In this document: in pieces, positions 16,344 to 25,400 of the stretch | How the letters are laid out: every line of letters starts with the position of its first letter | Numbering within the stretch: position 1 is the stretch's first letter | Assembly (NCBI RefSeq): GCF_002224125.1 | Contig: NZ_NCSM01000004.1 | Location: 175,967-239,966, forward strand | Source of the DNA: Streptomyces sp. NBS 14/10 | GTDB lineage: Bacteria; Actinomycetota; Actinomycetes; Streptomycetales; Streptomycetaceae | Length of the DNA: 64,000 nucleotides | Direction of reading: 5' to 3' | Notes under the pieces: model-generated | Told to the model about the DNA's origin: nothing | Seen by the model: only the letters and a program-made list of their open reading frames with translations | Database searches by the model: none | Translations under genes and position numbers: made by a program

Positions 16344-17194
16344 AAGGCCGCCTCCGCTTCGGCGAAAACCGCCGCCGGAGGCAGCCCACGCCTCCCACCC
16401 GGATCGCCGATCCAGCCCAGGACATGGCGGAGCACCAGGGCGGGCACCTCGACCAGGACCGAGTGCTCATGGCCCGGCACGACAACCGTCCGGCCGCACG
16501 GCAGCAGCGACTCCAGCCACGGCGCCTGGGCGGCCATGTCCGATTCGGCGCCGTAGAGGGCGAGAACCGGACTGCGTACGGAGCGGATCCGGCCCTCGCC
16601 CAGCACCGCGCTCGACGGTATGTCCTGGGCGATGGTGGTGGTGCGCACCAGCCGGGCCGCCGATTTGGCCAGCCGGGCGGTGTGCCCGCCGTGGTGGGCG
16701 TCGATCCAGGCCAGGGCGTCGGCTTCGTGCTCCGACAACTGGGTCGCGGTGTAGCCGAGGAGCTTTTCGAGCTTCGCAGCCCACGCGGGGGTGGCCGGTT
16801 CGGACTCGATCAGCGTGAGACCGGCCACCCGCTCCGGATGCCGGACCGCGTACTGGAACGCGACCGTCCCGCCGAAGCAGTTGCCGACCAGGTGCACCGG
16901 GCCGTGGACGCCCAGCCGGTCGAGCAGCCGCTCCAGGTCCCCGACGAAGGCGTCCAGCCGGTAGCCGTGCGCGGGGCGTTCGCTGCGCCCGTGGCCCCGC
17001 TGGTCGTACATGACCACGTCGACCCCGGCCGCGGCGAGCCCGGGGCCGACCGTGAAGTAGTAGGCGGCCAGGCTGTCGGTGAGCAGGCCGTGCAGCAGCA
17101 CGGCGGTGGGGGTCGCGGGCCCGGCCCGGCCGGGGCCGAGCCGCTGCACATGGAGCCTGACGCCGTCCGGTCCGCCGGTGTGGACCATGGCCAT
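16340..17194 (-). CDS. Alpha/beta hydrolase with a cysteine nucleophile (release or editing enzyme?)
   Basis: A 284-residue alpha/beta hydrolase: LLHGLLTDSLA oxyanion region, VVMYDQRGHGRSERP, nucleophile elbow VGNCFGG, acid near LALYGAESD and histidine in PGHEHSV. The nucleophile is Cys106 (codon TGC) rather than the usual Ser. Cys occurs in dienelactone-hydrolase-type and some acyl-transfer or thioesterase enzymes. In this operon, between the free ACP and the glycosyltransferase, release or transfer of the ACP-bound polyketide is the likely role (inference). The final codon is TTA, directly before the TGA that overlaps the glycosyltransferase start. The stop lies 3 bases inside the next gene and the start lies 3 bases after the ACP gene stop. 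Confidence 0.82.
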   Translation of the reverse strand: MAMVHTGGPDGVRLHVQRLGPGRAGPATPTAVLLHGLLTDSLAAYYFTVGPGLAAAGVDVVMYDQRGHGRSERPAHGYRLDAFVGDLERLLDRLGVHGPVHLVGNCFGGTVAFQYAVRHPERVAGLTLIESEPATPAWAAKLEKLLGYTATQLSEHEADALAWIDAHHGGHTARLAKSAARLVRTTTIAQDIPSSAVLGEGRIRSVRSPVLALYGAESDMAAQAPWLESLLPCGRTVVVPGHEHSVLVEVPALVLRHVLGWIGDPGGRRGLPPAAVFAEAEAAL

Positions 17195-17197
17195 CGG

Positions 17198-17527
17198 TCA
17201 GCTCCCCCCGGCGGCCTTCAGGCAGCCCACGACGTACTCGACGAGGCGCCCCACGGTGAGGTCGATGATCTCGTCGAGCTCCAGCCCGGCCACGAACTCG
17301 GCGAAGTTGACGTGCCGTCCGTACCGGGCCTGCAGAATTCCCGCCAGGGTGACCAGGTCGATGCTCTCCAGCTCCAGGTCCTCCATGAACCGGCTGTCCG
17401 CGGCGATCTCGATGTCGTCGAGGCCGTACTCGTCGAGCATCTTCCGGAGCATTCCGGCGATGTCCGCGAGGACGGTCTCCTCGTCGTCCGCCACGGGCGC
17501 CGCGGCGGTCTGCTTGGCGGTACTCAC
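17198..17527 (-). CDS. Free-standing acyl carrier protein of cluster 1
   Basis: A 109-residue ACP. The phosphopantetheine site is Ser55 in DLELESIDLVTL, in a standard four-helix pattern (FMEDLELESIDLVTLAGILQARYG). It starts 12 bases after the PKS2 stop. PKS2 has KS, AT and DH domains but no recognisable internal ACP, so this protein probably serves it, or shuttles the product to the next-encoded hydrolase. The PUFA-type motif DSIKR is absent here (ESIDL), so it differs from the ACP within PKS1. Confidence 0.88.
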   Translation of the reverse strand: MSTAKQTAAAPVADDEETVLADIAGMLRKMLDEYGLDDIEIAADSRFMEDLELESIDLVTLAGILQARYGRHVNFAEFVAGLELDEIIDLTVGRLVEYVVGCLKAAGGS

Positions 17528-17539
17528 TGGTCGGTCTCC

Positions 17540-20500
17540 TCACTCGTCGTCCGCCGGGCCGGTGGTCCAGGCCACGACGTAGTCCCTGCTGGGCAACCCG
17601 GGAGGGTTGGCCGTACGCGCGCAGTGCACCCGGTAGCGGCGCGGCCGCCCGGCGGCCGTGGCCACTTGGAGCAGGAGCCGCCGCGGGTCCTCCGCGTCGA
17701 GCACGGTGACGTCCGGCCCGTGGCCCCCGCCCCCGACACCCTCGACGCCCTCGGCCCTGGCTACTGCCTCCTTCGCCGCGCGGAGGGCCGCGGTTTCCTG
17801 TCCGGCGGTGTCCAGTCCGGTGCTCTCCTCGATATGGATGCCGGGGCCCGGCCCGGAGTCCTCGCGGTCGCGGTCCGGCGCACGCGGCACCACCAGGGCC
17901 ACTCCGGCCTCGGCCCGGCTCGCCAGCGCGACGTCCAGCCCGGGCAGCGTCCGGCCGTGCGCCCCGAGGACGTACGGGCGGCCGCGCGCGTCCTCGCACA
18001 CCTGGATCTCGGCCGGGAAGACCGGCCCCTCCCCACGCGCCCAAAGCCATTGCCGCACCGCGTCCTTGGCCGCGATCCGGCCCAGCAGCCACTGCCGCCT
18101 GCCGCGCGGGGCCTGCCGCTCGTACGCCCTGCGCTCGGCGCCGGCCAGGTGGTTGCGCATGATCAGGTCGCGCGACGCCAGATCGGGCCAGCGCTCGTGG
18201 AGCAGCGCCCAGCCACCGGGCTGCGGCTGGGAGAGCGCGTTGAGTTCGGGGAAGCGCTCGACCGGCCGGGTGCTCGGGTGGTTGTCGAAACGGCGGTCCT
18301 GCCAGCCGTCGAGCTGGGCCCACACCTGCCCGTCGATGAGCAGCTGGACATCCGCCTCGAGCGTGGTGTCGGTCAGCGAGCCGACCCTGATCACGCACTC
18401 CACCGTGGTGCCGGGGAGCGGATGCGGTCCGAAGAGGCGGATGTGCCGCATGCCGACGGGGAAGACCACGGTCCGCTCGGTGCGGGTGGCCATGAGCCAG
18501 TAGCCGAGCAACTGGCCGACATTGTCCAGCAGGGCGCCGGGCGCGGCCGGCGTGGTGATCGTGCCGCGCACCCGCGCCGCGCCGATCGCGGTGATCTCGC
18601 TGACTCCTTGGAACGCCGGGCCGTGGAACATCCAGCGCCTGCTGTACAGCTCGGCCGCGGTATGGGCGGGGGCCTCCTCGGCGGCCGGGTCGGCGGGCCA
18701 GGGGGCGGGGCGGGGGTACGGGTAGCGGGGCGCGAGCTCCACCGTGCCCTGGGCGCTGCGGCCGAAGTCCACGGCCGGCCGGTCCGGGCCATCGGGCGAC
18801 GGCGTCACGGTGATGGGCACCTCGACGGGCGGCGCGGCGGTCACCCACCGGCCGAACCGCGCACCGTGCACCGCGACCGCCCGCCGCCCGGGGGCTGTCC
18901 GCTCCGCCGCGTCCATGAGGTGCCCGACGATCGTGGTCGCCGGGACGACAGGCCACCGGTCCGACTCGTCGGGCCAGCCGGGCCGTTGCCGGAAGAAGCA
19001 GTGGTCGCGCAGGTACGGCATGGTGTCCGTGGACACCCGCAGCACGGTGCGCCAGGTCGTCGGCGCGGGTGCGGCGGCCTTGGGGACTGGCGGGGCTGGC
19101 GGGGCTGGCAGGGCTGACGGGGCCGACGGTCCGCCCGCGCGGCCCGTGACGGTGATCAGCTCGGCGGCGACACCGGCCGTCTCCCGCAGCAGCGCGCCGA
19201 GCTCCGCGGCCACCGGAAACCGCCCCGCCACCGCGTCCAGCGCGGACACGGCGTCGGCCCGGAGGGCAGGAATGTCGGCGCTGGGGGAGGCGGCGGAGGC
19301 GGACGCCAACGCGTGGCGCAGCCCGGGGAGGTGGCGCTCGTCCAGGGAGATCAGCGCGCCGCCGAGGTCGAGCCGTACCGGCTTCGGCGAGACGGCGGAA
19401 GGCGCGGTGGCGGAAGGCGCGGTGGCGGGCGATGCCATGACGCCGGGCGCGGTGGCGGGGCGCGGCAGGGACGGGCCCACCCGGGCCCCGTCCACCCACA
19501 GGGCGGTGGCCACCCGGCGCAGCTGGGCGACGCCGTCGCGGTGCGGCGAGTCGGCGGCCACCGCGAGATGTTCCGCCCCTTGGAGCGTGTCACCGATGAG
19601 CGAGGCCAGCTGCCCCGGGCCGACCTGCACAAACGCCCGGAAGCCCGCCTCGTACAGCGCCTTCGTCAACAGCCGGAAACGGACCGGCTCGAGCAGATGG
19701 CGTACGAACAGCTCCCGTACCCCGGCCGCGTCGGGCGGATACGGCGCCGCGGTCGTCCCCGACCAGATGGGCACGCGCGGCGGAAACAGCTCGAACCGCT
19801 CCGCGGCGGCTCTGATCGGCCCCAGGTACGGCACCAGCATCGGGGTGTGGAACCCCGACTGGAACGGAAGGACGTGCCCGATCACCCCCTCGCCACGCAA
19901 CTGCCGTACGAACGCCTCGACGTCGGCCCGCGGCCCGCACACCATCGACTGGCTCGGCGCGTTGTCGTGGGAGAGTACGACCCGACCGTCCGCGCCCTCC
20001 GCGAGCGCGGCCAGCACCCGCTCGGCGGGAGCGCCCAGTACGCCGAAGGCCAGCCCGGGCACGCGCAGTGTGTCGGGGTCGAACGAGCCGAGGAATTCGT
20101 CGACCGCGGCGCCGGAGTACAGCCCGGCCGACACCATCGCGGTCCATTCGCCGACGCTGTGCCCGGCCACCGCGTCCGGCACCACCCCCATCCGCCGCAA
20201 CGCGCGGTCCAGCAGACGGCCGACGGCGAAGACACCGACACCGTGGCGGCCGATATCGCCGACCGGCGCGCGGCCGTCGGCCGCCCCGACGGTGGCGGGG
20301 GAGAGCCCGAAATACTCGGCGACGCCGTCCACGCGCGGTGCGAACTCGGCCTCCAGACCGGGGAAGACGAAGACCACCCGGCCCGGCCCGTCCGCCGCGC
20401 GCTCGCTCAGCAGCGGATCGGGCGTGAACCACACGTCGTTGCGCCCACGCCACGAGGCCTTCTTCGCCACCACGCGCCGCGCCAGCGCCAGCCGCTTGGC

Positions 20501-22468
20501 GGTCGGCCCGACGATGCCGAGCCTGACCCGGCCCGAGGCGGGGACTGCGGCGCTGGCCCGCAGCGCCGCGTCATCCTCCTCCGCCAGCCACGCGGCCAGC
20601 CCCTCCGGCGTCTCGGCCGCCACCGCGAGTACCCGCTCCGGCTCGGTGACGTGGGCCCTGGGTGTGGTGGAGGTGTGGGGAGCCCCGGACGCGGGGGCCT
20701 GCGCGGCCATGGGCATGGCGCCGTCGGCGTCGGGCACGCGGACACCCGGCCTGGCGGCCGTCATCCGGTAGGTGGTGGGGGTTTCGGTTTGGCGGGCGTT
20801 GTCGGCCCTGGGCGGCTCGGCGTGTGGTGCGGCCTCCGGCGCGGCCGTGGCCAGGCGCGCGGTGACGGGCGCGGTGTCCGGCGTGTCGGCGACGGAGCCG
20901 GACCTGGCCGGGGCCGTGCGCGCGGCGGGGCCGACGGCGTCGGGCGCGCCGACACCCGGCGGGCCGGCCACCGCCGTGGCCGTGGCCGGCGTCCGGGACC
21001 TCGGGGGCCGAACGGCCACCAGCGGCGGCTGCTCCAGCACGACATGCGCGTTGATCCCGCCGAACCCGAACGCGTTCACCGCCGCGCGGCGCACCCCCGC
21101 GCCCCGCCCCGTCTCCCACGGCTCCGCCGTGGCGATCGGGCGGAAGCGGGTCGCGGCCAGGGCCGGGTGCGGGTCGTCGCAGTGCAGGGTGGGCGGCAGC
21201 AGGCCGTGGTGGATCGCCAGGGCGGCCTTGACGAGGCCCGCCACCCCGGCCGCCGGCATGGTGTGGCCGATCATCGACTTCACCGACCCGATCACGGCGC
21301 GGTCGGCGCCGTCGCCGGTCGCGGCGCCGAAGACCTCCGCCACCGTGGCCAGTTCCGCCGTGTCACCCGCGGGTGTCGCGGTGCCGTGCGCTTCCAGCAG
21401 CCCGAGCGAGCCGGGCTCGCGCGGATCGAGCCCGGCCGTACGCCACGCCTGTCGTACCGCCCGCGTCTGGCCGCCCGGGTCCGGGTTGACCAGGCCCGCG
21501 GCGCGGCCGTCGCCGGCCACGCCGGTGCCTCTGATGACGGCGTACACCCGGTCGCCGTCCCGCCGCGCGTCGGCCAGCCGCTTGAGCACCACGACGCCGG
21601 TGCCCTCGCCGATCAGGATTCCGTCGGCCTCGCGGTGGAAGGGGCGGATGCGCTCGCTCGGTGAGAGCGCGCGCAGCTGCGCGAAGACGCTCCACAGGGT
21701 GATGTCGTGGCAGTGGTGCACCCCGCCCGCCAGCACCGCGTCGCACCGGCCGGAGGCCAGCTCGGCACTCGCCTGGTCGATGGCGACGAGCGAGGACGCA
21801 CAGGCGGCGTCCACGGTGTACGCGGGGCCACGCAGATCGAGCCGGTTGGCCACCCGCGAGGCGGCGAGGTTGGGCACCAGGCCGATGGCCGCCTCGGGGC
21901 GGTCGGGGCCCAGGCGCTCGGTGAACGCGGCCCGGACCCGCTCCAACTGGTCGGCGCCGAGGTCGGGCAGCAGCTCGCCGAGCGTGCGTACGAGCTGGTG
22001 GGCGGTGCGGACCCGCTGGTCGAGGCGGACCAGACCGGGCGTGAGATAGCCGCCGCGGCCGAGCACCACCCCGACCCGCCCCCGGTCGGGCAGCCGCTCC
22101 TCGCCGCCCGCGTCGGCGACGGCCGCGGCCGCCACATGCAGGGCGATCAGCTGGTCGGGCTCGGTGCCCGGGACGGAGGCGGGCATGATCCCGAAACGGG
22201 TGACCTCCACCTCGGCCAGCCCGTCGACGAATCCGCCACGGCGGCAGTACACCCGGTCGGCGGCGCTCGCGGCGGCGGTGGCCGTCCTGGGGGCGTAGAA
22301 CTCGGCGTCCCACCGCTGCGCCGGGACCTCGGTGATCGCGTCCACGCCCGTCACCAGGTTTCGCCAGTACGTCCCCAGGTCCGGCGCCCCGGGCAACAGC
22401 ACGGCCATCCCCACGATCGCCACCGGGGGTCTGCGGCCGCCGCCTTCGTCGTCGTACGCCACGGTCAC
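17540..22468 (-). CDS. Type I PKS: KS-AT-DH with C-terminal phosphopantetheinyl-transferase-like domain (PKS2)
   Basis: A 1642-residue synthase. Domains: KS about 10-480 (Cys223 in VDAACASSL, His in EAHGTATPAGD and GSVKSMIGHTMPAAG), AT about 690-1000 (Ser771 in GHSVGEW), a double-hotdog dehydratase about 1140-1400 (His1156 in YLRDHCFF, Asp1315 in LLDNVGQLLGYW), and a C-terminal region with GRIAAKDAVRQWLW (near 1465) and ALRAAKEAVARAEG. The latter are typical of the integrated 4'-phosphopantetheinyl transferases of PUFA and enediyne synthases. No ACP is visible, so it must use PKS1's or the free ACP. The GTG start overlaps the PKS1 stop (GGTGA). A long Ala/Pro-rich linker joins KS and AT. Confidence 0.87.
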   Translation of the reverse strand: MTVAYDDEGGGRRPPVAIVGMAVLLPGAPDLGTYWRNLVTGVDAITEVPAQRWDAEFYAPRTATAAASAADRVYCRRGGFVDGLAEVEVTRFGIMPASVPGTEPDQLIALHVAAAAVADAGGEERLPDRGRVGVVLGRGGYLTPGLVRLDQRVRTAHQLVRTLGELLPDLGADQLERVRAAFTERLGPDRPEAAIGLVPNLAASRVANRLDLRGPAYTVDAACASSLVAIDQASAELASGRCDAVLAGGVHHCHDITLWSVFAQLRALSPSERIRPFHREADGILIGEGTGVVVLKRLADARRDGDRVYAVIRGTGVAGDGRAAGLVNPDPGGQTRAVRQAWRTAGLDPREPGSLGLLEAHGTATPAGDTAELATVAEVFGAATGDGADRAVIGSVKSMIGHTMPAAGVAGLVKAALAIHHGLLPPTLHCDDPHPALAATRFRPIATAEPWETGRGAGVRRAAVNAFGFGGINAHVVLEQPPLVAVRPPRSRTPATATAVAGPPGVGAPDAVGPAARTAPARSGSVADTPDTAPVTARLATAAPEAAPHAEPPRADNARQTETPTTYRMTAARPGVRVPDADGAMPMAAQAPASGAPHTSTTPRAHVTEPERVLAVAAETPEGLAAWLAEEDDAALRASAAVPASGRVRLGIVGPTAKRLALARRVVAKKASWRGRNDVWFTPDPLLSERAADGPGRVVFVFPGLEAEFAPRVDGVAEYFGLSPATVGAADGRAPVGDIGRHGVGVFAVGRLLDRALRRMGVVPDAVAGHSVGEWTAMVSAGLYSGAAVDEFLGSFDPDTLRVPGLAFGVLGAPAERVLAALAEGADGRVVLSHDNAPSQSMVCGPRADVEAFVRQLRGEGVIGHVLPFQSGFHTPMLVPYLGPIRAAAERFELFPPRVPIWSGTTAAPYPPDAAGVRELFVRHLLEPVRFRLLTKALYEAGFRAFVQVGPGQLASLIGDTLQGAEHLAVAADSPHRDGVAQLRRVATALWVDGARVGPSLPRPATAPGVMASPATAPSATAPSAVSPKPVRLDLGGALISLDERHLPGLRHALASASAASPSADIPALRADAVSALDAVAGRFPVAAELGALLRETAGVAAELITVTGRAGGPSAPSALPAPPAPPVPKAAAPAPTTWRTVLRVSTDTMPYLRDHCFFRQRPGWPDESDRWPVVPATTIVGHLMDAAERTAPGRRAVAVHGARFGRWVTAAPPVEVPITVTPSPDGPDRPAVDFGRSAQGTVELAPRYPYPRPAPWPADPAAEEAPAHTAAELYSRRWMFHGPAFQGVSEITAIGAARVRGTITTPAAPGALLDNVGQLLGYWLMATRTERTVVFPVGMRHIRLFGPHPLPGTTVECVIRVGSLTDTTLEADVQLLIDGQVWAQLDGWQDRRFDNHPSTRPVERFPELNALSQPQPGGWALLHERWPDLASRDLIMRNHLAGAERRAYERQAPRGRRQWLLGRIAAKDAVRQWLWARGEGPVFPAEIQVCEDARGRPYVLGAHGRTLPGLDVALASRAEAGVALVVPRAPDRDREDSGPGPGIHIEESTGLDTAGQETAALRAAKEAVARAEGVEGVGGGGHGPDVTVLDAEDPRRLLLQVATAAGRPRRYRVHCARTANPPGLPSRDYVVAWTTGPADDE

Positions 22469-25400
22469 CAGCTCGACGCTGTATAGACGACGGCCCGGTC
22501 GGACTCCTCGCCCCAGGCGAGCTCGCGCAGCAGCGCCAGCGCCCCTTCCTCCGGGTCGATGAGCTCGACGCCACGCCTCGCGTATTCGCGCGCGAGCGCG
22601 GGGCTGACCATCCCGGCGTGCCCGCCCGTGGGCGCCCAGGGCCCCCAATGGACCGTCAGCGCCCGGCGGCCGGTGCGGGCCGCCCACCGCGCGCCGAGGG
22701 TTTCCAGCGCGTCGTTGGCCGCCGCGTAGTCGGCCTGGCCGCGGTTGCCGAGGACGGCGGAGACGCTGCCGAAGAGCACCGCGAACAACGGCCCCCCGGG
22801 GCTGCCGCCCGGTCCGCCCGGTCCGCTCGGTCCGCCGGGCAGCTCCTCCAGCGCGTCCAGGAGCGAGCGCGCGCCGCCCGCCTTCGTGTCGAAGACCCGC
22901 TGGAAGGACTCGGCGGACTTCTCCTCGATCAGCCGGTCCTCGATCACTCCCGCCGCGTAGACGACGCCGTCCAGCCGGCCGTGGTCGGCGTGGATCTCCT
23001 TGACGGCCTGGCGCACCGCGTCGGGGTCACGGAAGTCGACCGACCGGTAGCGCGCCCGGGCCCCGAGTTCGGTCAGCTCCCGCAGTGTGGCGGCCACTTC
23101 ACGTCGCGCCAGGATCCCGGCCGCCTCCCGCTGGATCTCGGCAGGTCTTCGGCCGCCGCCCGCGGCGAGCGCCGCGCGCAGGGCGGCCTCGTCCCGGGCC
23201 CCGGCGGTGGCCGGGTCCTCGGGCCCGGCGGGTACGGGGGTGCGGCCGAGCAGTTCGATACGGCAGCGGGTGGCGGCCGCGAGGGCCGCCGCACACCGTG
23301 CGGTGATCCCGCGCGCCCCGCCGACCAGCACGACCACCGAATCGCGGTCGAGGCCGATGGCCGCGGCCTCCGCCGCCCCGTCCCCGGCGGGCCCCGCGCC
23401 CGAGGCGCCGAGAACGCCCAAGCCGCTCTCCACGAGCTCAAGACCGTGCCGACCGTTGGCGGTGCGCAGCACGACGGGTGGGTGGTCCGGGGCGAACACC
23501 TCGTCAAGCAGCGCGTCGGCGACGGCGGTGGCGGGCGCGTCGGCGGGGAGGTCGACGACGGTGGCCACCGTCCCCGGGTACTCCCGGGCGACGCTGCGGA
23601 ACAGGCCGTGCAGCCCGGCCGTCCCGACGTCGAGCGGGTCCGCCCGCCGCGCGGCCAACAGCCACCGCGGCCCGCGCGCCAGGGCCGCCCGCAGTACGGG
23701 GAACGCCGCGGGCAGTACGGGCGCGCCGGACGCGGCCGACGGCTGGAGCAGGATCACCCCGTCAGGGGGCACCTCCCAGCGGTGGCCGAGGGATGGACCG
23801 TCGCCCTCGCCGGGAAGGTGCCCGCCCGCCAGGGCCACGGCCTCGGCGCCGCGCCCCCGCAGCCGTTCCGCGACCGCGTCGGCCAGGGGCTCGTCATCGC
23901 CCAGCAGCACAAACCGCCTGCCGGACAGGGCGGTCGAGGGCTCGCCGAGCGCCGCGCCCCCGGCGAGCGGCACGGACCGCAGCAGCATCCGCTTCGGCGC
24001 CACGCCCCTGACGGCTGGGCTGCTGGGGAGTGGCCCGCGCGCCACGGCCTCGGGGCCGCGCGCGGCCTCCGGGCCGGCGGTGGCCTCTGGGCCGGCGGTG
24101 GCGGGGCCGCTCGGCGGTGGCGCGCCGGCCGGGGAGTCGATGTCCGGGGACCCGATGGCCTCCTCCGGACCGGTGGCCGTGCGCACGCCGGCCGTGGGCA
24201 CGCCGACCGTCGGGGCGCTGTCGTCCCGTGGACCGGCGCCCCCGGGCCCGGCGGTGGCCTGTGGCCCGGGCCCCACGGCCGCGGCGATGCCGTTCGGCCC
24301 GGCGTCGGCGCCGTCGGTCGCCGCCGCGTCGTCGCTCAGCCGAGGGGTGAGCCAGGCGGTGACCGCGGCGGTGGTGCGGGCCTTCGTCAGCTCTTCGAGC
24401 TCTTCGTCCGCGAGCGCCGCCGCGCCGCTGCCGCCCGTGCCGCCCACGCCCAGGCGGGCCGCCAACTCGCCCGCGATCTCGGCCCGTTTGATCGAGTCGA
24501 TGCTCAGATCCGCCTCGAGGTCGAGGTCCGGCTCGATCATGTCGACCGGGTACCCGGTGCGCTCGCTGATGATCTGCGCGACCATACGGGCCACGTCCGC
24601 CTCGGTGACCGCCACCGGCTCCACGGCTGCTGCCGCCTCGGCGGGCATCGGCATGGTCAACGGTGTCGGCATGGGCGTGGGCGTCGGCCCGCTCAGGGGC
24701 TGTGGCGGGAGGGCCGCTGCCGCCTCCACCGCTCCGGCCACCCCTGGAATCGCGGGCGCGACGGGACCGGCGGGCCTGGCGCCCGGCGTGGCCCCGAGAT
24801 GGGTGAGGAGCACATCGCGCTGCGCCGCCACCATCTCCCGGCTGGTTCTCAGGAACTCCAGGATCAGCGCGTCCCGGTCCGTCTGGCTCACCGTCGCCTC
24901 CTCGACACGTCGGGCCGGCGCCAGCGCGCCGGGCAGGAGTTCGCCCGCGGCGGTACGGACCAACTGCCCGTCCACCGTCCAGCCGGGCCGTTTCGGCGCC
25001 GCCGCGCGGCCGGCGTCCACGGCGTCGCGGCCGCGGAACATCCAGCCGGTACGCACCGGCAGCCCGGCGACGGCCAGTTGAGCCAGAGCGTCGAGAAAGC
25101 CGTACAGCCCGCGCGGACCGGCACTGCCCCCGCCCCTGACCCCGACCCCGACCCCTACGCCGCCGTCCACGGCCCGTGCGCCGACGCGCCGCCCCTCGAA
25201 GGCGATGGCGCGGTGCGGACGGTCGCCGAGGATTTCGCCCACCAGCCGGGTGAGCACGGTGCCGGGCCCCGCCTCGACGAAGATCCTGGCCCCCGCCTCG
25301 TACATGGCTTCGATCTGCTCGACGAAGCGGACCGGCGCGCCGATCTGGGCCGCCAGCTCCGCGCGTATGACGTCCGGCTCGCTGCCGTGTGGGGCGGCGG

